This document shows, one piece after another, positions 18,474 through 23,801 of a DNA stretch of 23,801 nucleotides (position 1 is the first letter of the stretch; each line of letters begins with the position of its first letter). The translations under genes and the position numbers were made by a program. Source of the DNA: JBDIBB01 sp039812685 (GTDB lineage Bacteria; Acidobacteriota; Vicinamibacteria; Vicinamibacterales; JAFNAJ01); assembly GCA_039812685.1 (NCBI GenBank), contig JBDIBB010000062.1, positions 1 through 23,801 on the forward strand, in the 5' to 3' direction. The notes under the pieces were generated by a model that saw only the letters and a program-made list of their open reading frames with translations, did no database searches and had not been told where the DNA came from.

Positions 18474-18502
18474 ATCTTAATGGAAAACCCCGGCGCGTGC
18501 AA
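18474..18502 (-). promoter_or_regulatory. Candidate promoter of the leader and small gene
   Basis: On the minus strand TTGCAC (18497-18502) is followed after exactly 17 bases by TAAGAT (18474-18479). Both are partial matches (3 and 4 of 6 bases), but the spacing is ideal and the area is the least GC-rich nearby. It predicts a start near 18466 and a leader of about 195 bases. Confidence 0.42.
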
Positions 18503-18558
18503 AACGCCGATGTGTCATACGTCCGATGCGTGAAGTGCATGAGTCCAACCTGAGCCAT

Positions 18559-18596
18559 GCCGGCCTCGGGCGGCGGTGTCGCGCCCGGCGGCCGGC
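18559..18596 (-). terminator. Hairpin after the S9 peptidase gene
   Basis: GCCGGCC (18559-18565) pairs with GGCCGGC (18590-18596) and CGGGC (18567-18571) with GCCCG (18583-18587), giving 12 base pairs around an 11-base loop. It begins 61 bases after the peptidase stop and before the small-gene promoter. No T-run is present, so a terminator role is inferred from position. Confidence 0.42.
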
Positions 18597-18657
18597 TCCG
18601 GCGTGCGGTCCCGCGATGACGGCCCGCCGGACCGCGTCGCGCGACGGCGGCCGGCCG

Positions 18658-20775
18658 TCAGTCGCGCGGAGGCAGGCGCGCGCCGGTCTCGCGATCGAAC
18701 ACCGCGTTGCGCAGGAACTGCTCGGTCGTCCAGGGCGGCGCGCCGCCGCCAAGGTACTTCTGGAACCACTCGAGGTGCGCCGTGTAGTACAGGGCCATCT
18801 CGTACCACCCCGGCCAGTGCCCCGCGTCGGGGAACACGATCAGGCGCGAGGGGATGCCCTGCCGCTGCAGCGCCGTGAACAGCTGCAGCCCCTGCGTGTA
18901 GGGCACGCGGTAGTCGCGCTCGCCGGTGATCACCAGCATCGGCGTCCTGAACGACGTCACGAAGGCCGAGGGCGAGAACTTCTCGTAGAGCGGCGAACTC
19001 CACGGCGTGCCCTTCAGATCCCATTCGGGGAACCACAGCTCCTCGGTGGCGCCGTAGAACGACCGGTTGTCGAACATCCCCATCATCGACGCCAGCGTCC
19101 TGAACCGGGTCGTGTGGCCGGCAAACCAGTTCATCATGTAGCCGCCGAAGGACCAGCCCATCGCCCCCATCCGGGCCTTGTCCACGTAGGGCAGCGCCTC
19201 GAGCGCGTCGGTCACCGCCATCAGGTCGTCGAACACCTTGCCGCCGTAGTCGCCCGAGATGGCGGCCGTGAAGTCCTGGCCGTAGCCTACCGACCCGCGG
19301 GGGTTGGGGAACGCCACCACGTAGCCGGCGCCGGGATAGACCTGCCAGTCGCCGCGGAACGCGTCGCCCCACATCTGCTGCGGCCCACCGTGCACGTTGA
19401 GCACGAGCGGGTACTTCTTCGACGGGTCGAAGCCGTGCGGCTTCACGATGAAGACGTGGATGCGCGCCCCGTCGCGCGCCGTCACCCACATCGCCTCGGC
19501 CGGCCGGATGTCGACCTCGGCCGCCAGCGCGTCGTTGAGCGCGGTGAGCGCCCGCGCCGATCCCGCGGCGCCGATCGGCGCGCGGTAGATCTCGACGGGC
19601 CGCCCGGTGGACCGGCTCGTGAACACCACCTCGCGGCCGCCACCCACCAGCGCGAACTGATCGATCCAGGCGTGCTCGAGCACCTTCGCGATCGCACCCG
19701 ACGCCACGTCGAGCCGGTAGAGCGGCGTCACGCCCTCCACCTCGGCCAGGAACACGACCGCTTTCGAGTCGGGCGTCCACTGGAACGCGTCGATCCAGTT
19801 GCGGAACTCCTCCGTGACGATGCGGTTCGTGCCGCGCTGGCGGTCGTACAGCGCCAGGCGGAAGAGATCGGATTCGTAGCCCGGCTGCGTCTGCACCCGG
19901 TAGGCGATGTAGCGGCCATCGGGCGAGTACTGCGGGCTGCCGTCGAAGGCGGGATTGCCCGCCGTGAGGTTCTTCGGCGCCGTCGCCGGCGCATCGAGCG
20001 CGATGAGGTACAGGTCGCTGTTGGTCGAGAGCGCCTCGTCCTTCACGCGCCGGGACTCGACCACCAGCTCGCGGCCGTCGGGCGAGAACGCCACCTGCGG
20101 CGGTCCGCCCAGCGAGAACGCGGGCGTGTCGGCGTCACCCGGCGTCAGGTCGCGCACCGCGCCGCTGGCGACCTCCACGTGCAGCAGGTGCGTGCGCCGG
20201 CCGTCCTTCCACTCGGTCCAGTGCCGGTAGAGCAGCGCGTCGGCCATGTGCGCCTTCAACGGCCCCTTGCTCCAGCGGTCGCCGATCCTCCTGTTGCACC
20301 CGTCGTCTGCGCCGCACTCGGGATAGACGTCGCTGGCAAAGACGAGCCCCTTCGAGTCGGGCGACCACACAGGCGCGCCCACGCCGGTGGACAGCGAGGT
20401 GAGCGCGCGCGCCTCGCCGCCGACGACGGGCAGCAGGTAGATCTGCGCGCTGCCGTCGCGCGTGCTCACGAAGGCGATCCAGCGGCCGTCGGGCGAGAAC
20501 GACGGATCGCTCTCGTTGCCCGCGCCGAAGGTGATCTGGCGCGCGCCGGTACCGTCGGCGCCGGCCATCCACAGCTTCGCGCTCCGCCGCGCGCGCGGAA
20601 GATCCGTCGTGGCTGCGACGTAGACGAGCGTTCGCTCGTCGGGCGAGAGGGCGAAGCCCGCCACCGACGTGACGCGATAGAGGTCCTCGATGGTGAACGC
20701 ACGCTTCTGGGCGGAAGCAGCCGAGGGCAGCAGGAGCAGCAGCGCGATGAGCGCGGAGGTGACGGCGTGTGACAT
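18658..20775 (-). CDS. Exported S9 family (prolyl oligopeptidase-type) peptidase
   Basis: A 705-residue serine peptidase of the S9 prolyl oligopeptidase / dipeptidyl-peptidase / acylaminoacyl-peptidase group. A signal peptide (residues 1-22, ending SAASA) sends it out of the cytoplasm. Residues about 30-400 form a beta-propeller of WD40-like/TolB-like repeats (SPDGRWIAFVS, SPDSKGLVFAS, SPDGRYIAYRV). The C-terminal alpha/beta-hydrolase domain starts near 440 (YPLVLNVHGGPQQMWGD) and contains the triad Ser542 (GWSFGGYM), Asp621 (GERDYRVPY) and His653 (DAGHWPG). All three are intact at normal spacing. ATG 20775 precedes the signal peptide; longer starts would only add antisense-like sequence. It probably degrades peptides in the periplasm or outside. 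It lies 104 bases downstream of dsbD on the same strand. Confidence 0.93.
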   Translation of the reverse strand: MSHAVTSALIALLLLLPSAASAQKRAFTIEDLYRVTSVAGFALSPDERTLVYVAATTDLPRARRSAKLWMAGADGTGARQITFGAGNESDPSFSPDGRWIAFVSTRDGSAQIYLLPVVGGEARALTSLSTGVGAPVWSPDSKGLVFASDVYPECGADDGCNRRIGDRWSKGPLKAHMADALLYRHWTEWKDGRRTHLLHVEVASGAVRDLTPGDADTPAFSLGGPPQVAFSPDGRELVVESRRVKDEALSTNSDLYLIALDAPATAPKNLTAGNPAFDGSPQYSPDGRYIAYRVQTQPGYESDLFRLALYDRQRGTNRIVTEEFRNWIDAFQWTPDSKAVVFLAEVEGVTPLYRLDVASGAIAKVLEHAWIDQFALVGGGREVVFTSRSTGRPVEIYRAPIGAAGSARALTALNDALAAEVDIRPAEAMWVTARDGARIHVFIVKPHGFDPSKKYPLVLNVHGGPQQMWGDAFRGDWQVYPGAGYVVAFPNPRGSVGYGQDFTAAISGDYGGKVFDDLMAVTDALEALPYVDKARMGAMGWSFGGYMMNWFAGHTTRFRTLASMMGMFDNRSFYGATEELWFPEWDLKGTPWSSPLYEKFSPSAFVTSFRTPMLVITGERDYRVPYTQGLQLFTALQRQGIPSRLIVFPDAGHWPGWYEMALYYTAHLEWFQKYLGGGAPPWTTEQFLRNAVFDRETGARLPPRD

Positions 20776-20879
20776 GACGGCCCTGACAACGAGATGGACA
20801 GGCGAGGCGGGCGCCGGCACGGCGCCGCCCGTGACGACCGATGCGCCGCGTGGCGGGATCACGGGTTTCCGCGCCGCAA

Positions 20880-22688
20880 TCAGGGTGTCGCCGGCGTGGT
20901 GCCGGCGCGCCTCAGGATCGCGTAGGTCGGGAGCCCCACGGCGCCCACGCGCGACATCACCGCCCTGGTCACCGGATCGTCGGGATCCTCGGCCTGGAAC
21001 TTCACCTTGACGTAGGGCTTCAGCCCGTCGATCACCGCCGGATCGGCGAAGGTCGTGGTGTCCATCGTCAGGCAGTTCTTGCACCAGGTGGCCCACAGGT
21101 CGACCAGGACGGGGCGGTCCTCGCGCTCGGCCTCGGCCAGGCCGCTTGCGAGCGACGAGTGCCAGCCCGCCTTCAGCTTCTCTTCCACGCTGGAGGCCAC
21201 CGCCGCCGGGTCGACGAACCGGTTGGCGAACAGCGACCAGGCGAGGTGGCCGTAGTAGACCGCGGCGACCAGGATGAGCACGCCGAACACCTGCTTGACG
21301 CGCACCATCCAGGCGCCGGGCCGGGGCAGTGCCGCGATGCCCGCGCCCGCAATCGGCCACGGCAGCGCCATGCCGAGCCCGAGCACGAACGGCAGCGCGA
21401 GCGCGATGGTGTGCCCCGCGGCGTAGAGGCCCGTGGCGAACACCACCACCTGGATCACCACCGGCGCCACGCACGCGCCAGCCAGCAGCGCGGCCACGCC
21501 GCCCATCGTGAAGGCGACGGCCAGGCGGCCGCGTCCCTGATGACCACCCGCGGATGCCGGCGCGAAGCGCGAGAAGTCGATCTGGAACACGTCGAACATC
21601 GCCAGCGCGAGCGCCACGAACAGCGCCGCGATGCCGAGGTTGAACCACGGGGAGGCGTTGAGCGTGCCGAAGGTGCCGGCCGTGAGGATCACCACGACGC
21701 CCAGCACGCCGTAGACGAGGGCCATCGCCGTACCGTAGGCGCTGCCCAGCACCAGGCCGCGCCGGCGCGAGCCGGCCTGCACCCCGGCGCCGATGATCGC
21801 GAGGTTGATCGGGATCATCGGCAGCACGCAGGGCGTGAGGTTCAGCGCCAGCCCCCCGAGGAAGACGAGCAGCAGGATGGCCAGCGGGCCACGTCCTTCG
21901 AACAACCCCTTCGGCGCCACGCCCTGTTCGGCGTCGCGCACGAACTGCAGGAATGCGGTCTGGTCCAGATAGCCGCCCGTGGTCGCCACCACCTCGAAGC
22001 CGCCGAGCGCCGCCAGATCGTCGCGCGCGCCGGTGGTGGTGGTGGTGGTGGTGGTGGTGGTGGTGGTGGTGGCCGGAGCGGCGGGAGGCGCCGCGGCGGG
22101 TGACACGGAGGATGCGGGCGGTGCGACCGGGCCCGCGCCGCCGCCCCCGAAGCGCAGCGCGGCAAACACGTCGGCATGCTGCGCCGCGACGGGCGTGCCC
22201 GGCGGCACGATGTGCAGCGTCCACGACACCTCGCCGATCGCCGGCGCGTAGCACATCTGGTTGTCGCACGCCTGGTAGCGCAGCCGGGCCGGCACGACGA
22301 GCTCGCCGGCCGGCACCTGCGCCGCCACCGCTACCCGCACGCCGATCGTGAACTCCCGGTCGAAGACGGCCAGCGGCTCCGGCAGACCCTCCTGGACGAG
22401 ATCCTCCGCCGGCGGGTAGAGGATTTCCTCGACGGTGACGCCGGGGGGCGGCTCGAGCGTGAGTGCGGTGGGGATGAGCGATGGATCGCGCGGCGCATCC
22501 GACTGCACGTGCAGGCCGGCCGGCAGCGCCACGTGCAGCGCCAGGGCGGCGGTCGCGCCGGCCTGGACGCCGTCGCTGGCGGCCAGCGGGGCCAGCTCGG
22601 CGCGCGGCCTCCGCAACTGGGCGCCGGCCGGTCCGGTCAGCAGGACGAGGGCGGCGAGCGCAAGCGACAGGGTTCTCGTGGGCGTCAT
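20880..22688 (-). CDS. dsbD: Thiol:disulfide interchange protein DsbD
   Basis: Moves electrons from cytoplasmic thioredoxin across the inner membrane to periplasmic disulfide isomerase and cytochrome c maturation pathways. The 602-residue protein has all three modules. A signal peptide (1-23) is followed by the N-terminal periplasmic domain with redox cysteines Cys141 and Cys146 (CDNQMCYAP). The membrane domain of about eight helices has Cys287 (NLTPCVLPMIPIN) and Cys406 (AGACVAPV). The C-terminal thioredoxin-like domain has Cys536 and Cys539 (WATWCKNC). Between the first two modules lies an Ala/Pro-rich linker with 13 consecutive threonines at 207-219, encoded by a pure trinucleotide repeat. 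ATG 22688 has only a weak ribosome binding site. The S9 peptidase follows on the same strand. Confidence 0.94.
   Translation of the reverse strand: MTPTRTLSLALAALVLLTGPAGAQLRRPRAELAPLAASDGVQAGATAALALHVALPAGLHVQSDAPRDPSLIPTALTLEPPPGVTVEEILYPPAEDLVQEGLPEPLAVFDREFTIGVRVAVAAQVPAGELVVPARLRYQACDNQMCYAPAIGEVSWTLHIVPPGTPVAAQHADVFAALRFGGGGAGPVAPPASSVSPAAAPPAAPATTTTTTTTTTTTTGARDDLAALGGFEVVATTGGYLDQTAFLQFVRDAEQGVAPKGLFEGRGPLAILLLVFLGGLALNLTPCVLPMIPINLAIIGAGVQAGSRRRGLVLGSAYGTAMALVYGVLGVVVILTAGTFGTLNASPWFNLGIAALFVALALAMFDVFQIDFSRFAPASAGGHQGRGRLAVAFTMGGVAALLAGACVAPVVIQVVVFATGLYAAGHTIALALPFVLGLGMALPWPIAGAGIAALPRPGAWMVRVKQVFGVLILVAAVYYGHLAWSLFANRFVDPAAVASSVEEKLKAGWHSSLASGLAEAEREDRPVLVDLWATWCKNCLTMDTTTFADPAVIDGLKPYVKVKFQAEDPDDPVTRAVMSRVGAVGLPTYAILRRAGTTPATP
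22032..22072 (+). repeat. GGT trinucleotide microsatellite inside dsbD
   Basis: Thirteen uninterrupted GGT units plus GG (41 bases), read as ACC threonine codons on the coding strand. Every codon is the same, so the tract is a true DNA repeat and not just a Thr-rich protein segment. Gain or loss of units by slippage would keep the frame and change only linker length. Confidence 0.95.
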
Positions 22689-22923
22689 GGTCGGCGGCAG
22701 GCCATCACCGGACCTGCCGGGAGCACCGCCCCGGCGGGTCGGCCCGGAAACACGTGGTCCACCTTACACCAGGCCGTGCCGGCTGGCGAACCGCGGGCGC
22801 GTCCGCGACCGCCGGCGCCGACGGCCCAACCGGTTCGGCCATCGAACCACCGGCGCGGCCGTGCCCGTCGATGGCACACTACCGTCTTGGGTTTGGATTC
22901 CCCTCGAGGACTGGAGCCATCGG

Positions 22924-23619
22924 GTGTCGAACACGGCTGAACCGCGAGGTCCGCGCCAGGCGGCGTGGAGTCGCGCGGAGACGGTGGAAGGCTTTGCACG
23001 CGGCACGGCCAACGGCGTGCTGCTGCAGTGGATGGATCGCGAGCGGTCGCGGCGCGCCGTGCGGCGCGTGCTGGACATCGGCTGCGGCGCGGCGCGCAAC
23101 GCGGTCCCGCTGGCCCGGGCGGGCATCGAGGTGGTCGGCGTCGACACCGCCATGCCGATGCTCACCGCGGCGCTGGCGCGCGGCATCGCCGAGGGCGCCG
23201 CCACGCCGCTGCGACTGGCGCGCGCGAACATGGATGCGCTGCCGCTGCCCGACCGCAGCGTCGACGCGGTCATCGCGCATGGCGTCTGGAACCTGGCTGG
23301 CTCCGGCGAGCAGTTTCGCCGGGCGGTGCGCGAAGCCGCGCGGGTGGCGCGCCCGGACGCGGGGCTGTTCCTCTTCACCTTCTCGCGCCACACGCTGTCG
23401 CCGGCCGCGACGCCCGTCCCGGGCGAAACGTTCGTCTTCACCCAGTTCAGCGGCGAGCCGCAGTGCTTCCTCACCGAGGCCGAGGTGCTTGCGGAGCTGG
23501 CGGCCGGCGGGTTCGTGCGCGACCCCGGCGGCCCTCTCACCGAGTACAACCGGCCCGCCGGCCCCGCGCAGATGGCCACCGGGCCGGTGATCTACGAGGG
23601 GACGTTCCGCAAGCGCTGA
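22924..23619 (+). CDS. Class I SAM-dependent methyltransferase
   Basis: A 231-residue Rossmann-fold methyltransferase of the Methyltransf_11/UbiE-like type. Motif I is VLDIGCGAARN (residues 49-59), followed by the acidic residue after strand 2 (VVGVDTAMPM), the motif-II region MDALPLPDRSVDAVIAHGVW and a post-motif helix EAARVARPDAGLFLFTFSR. The GTG at 22924 was chosen because GGAG lies 7 bases upstream; the open frame further upstream runs through the dsbD promoter region and is not protein-like. It is transcribed divergently from dsbD across 235 bases. The substrate cannot be told: small molecules and quinones are common for this group. Confidence 0.85.
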   Translation: MSNTAEPRGPRQAAWSRAETVEGFARGTANGVLLQWMDRERSRRAVRRVLDIGCGAARNAVPLARAGIEVVGVDTAMPMLTAALARGIAEGAATPLRLARANMDALPLPDRSVDAVIAHGVWNLAGSGEQFRRAVREAARVARPDAGLFLFTFSRHTLSPAATPVPGETFVFTQFSGEPQCFLTEAEVLAELAAGGFVRDPGGPLTEYNRPAGPAQMATGPVIYEGTFRKR

Positions 23620-23699
23620 GCGAACCCGGAGCGCGGGTGCGCGGCCGGCCGCCAACTCGCGGCCGGGGGCCATGCGCGCGGCGGCGTGGGTGGGACCCG

Positions 23700-23763
23700 C
23701 CCGCCGCGGACAGGCGGCGGGGGCCCCGCGCCAGCCCGACCGCCGGGGCCGGGCTGGCGCGGG
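23700..23763 (+). terminator. Tandem GC-rich hairpins after the methyltransferase gene
   Basis: Two perfect hairpins follow each other. CCCGCCGC (23700-23707) pairs with GCGGCGGG (23714-23721), loop 6. A 14-bp stem pairs 23725-23738 with 23750-23763, loop 11. They begin 81 bases after the stop. No T-run follows, so they may be a terminator of the GC-rich type or an mRNA-stabilising end. Confidence 0.5.
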
Positions 23764-23801
23764 ATCACGTGCGGGCGGCGGCTGACCGTGGTCGCCGATT
23801 A

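Noticed and set aside
18491..18509. CGGCG/CGCCG hairpin followed by GGGTTTT on the minus strand as a terminator of the S9 gene
   Set aside because: The stem is only 5 bp and the T-run short, and it overlaps the candidate -35 element; the 12-bp hairpin at 18559-18596 is a better candidate.
18526..20772. Plus-strand open frame of 748 codons opposite the S9 peptidase
   Set aside because: Antisense to a full-length peptidase with intact triad; composition (R/H/V/D/E-rich) is that of a GC-rich shadow frame.
22032..22072. GGT repeat considered as a phase-variation switch
   Set aside because: The unit is three bases, so slippage cannot shift the dsbD frame; only linker length would change.
18658..22269. 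One long minus-strand frame that appears to join dsbD-region sequence, including a poly-histidine run, to the S9 peptidase
   Set aside because: The upstream part is dsbD read in the wrong frame (the poly-His is the ACC repeat read as CAC). The peptidase proper starts with its signal peptide at 20775.

Overview
The window is very GC-rich and almost every reading frame is open, so genes were called from protein motifs, start context and spacing rather than from openness. The gene set is gltB/gltD, a heme-type ABC importer, an exported S9 peptidase, DsbD, ThrE and a zinc-ribbon/TonB protein, with many signal peptides and lipoboxes. This fits a free-living Gram-negative bacterium of the Acidobacteriota type. 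That assignment is inference from style; no rRNA or other phylogenetic marker is present.

Region 1 (1-7217, minus strand) is nitrogen metabolism: a PLP-dependent threonine dehydratase-like enzyme, then gltB and gltD of NADPH-glutamate synthase, with gltD cut by the left edge. Region 2 (7401-8603, plus strand) holds tRNA-Arg(CCG), about 520 bases with no recognisable gene, and a two-gene toxin-antitoxin module (DUF433 antitoxin, DUF5615 PIN-like toxin) whose genes overlap by four bases. Region 3 (8681-11401, minus) is a compact heme/corrinoid-type ABC importer read hmuT-hmuU-hmuV. Region 4 (11511-14092, minus) holds two predicted exported deaminase-family proteins: an MtaD/SsnA-type amidohydrolase with a signal peptide and a cytidine-deaminase-fold lipoprotein. 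Region 5 (14424-15944, plus) is a single membrane protein with N-terminal zinc ribbons and a C-terminal TonB domain. It converges on thrE and msrB (15952-17658, minus).

Region 6 (17830-18596, minus) is the most unusual part. A 118-residue protein of unknown function, with a segment resembling an integrase arm-type DNA-binding motif, is preceded by a candidate promoter and a roughly 195-base leader. The leader is packed with inverted repeats and ends in a perfect 10-bp hairpin that touches the start codon and holds the Shine-Dalgarno bases in its loop. GC-rich hairpins lie on both sides of this unit. Region 7 (18658-23619) has an exported S9 prolyl-oligopeptidase-family peptidase and a full-length DsbD whose linker is encoded by a 13-copy trinucleotide repeat. 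It ends with a divergent SAM-dependent methyltransferase followed by tandem hairpins.

Start context varies. Several genes have a good Shine-Dalgarno and sometimes a GTG start (methyltransferase, zinc-ribbon/TonB protein, amidohydrolase, deaminase lipoprotein, thrE). Three genes without one (gltB, the dehydratase and the DUF433 antitoxin) have a TANNNT hexamer 7-8 bases before the start codon, which suggests leaderless mRNAs.
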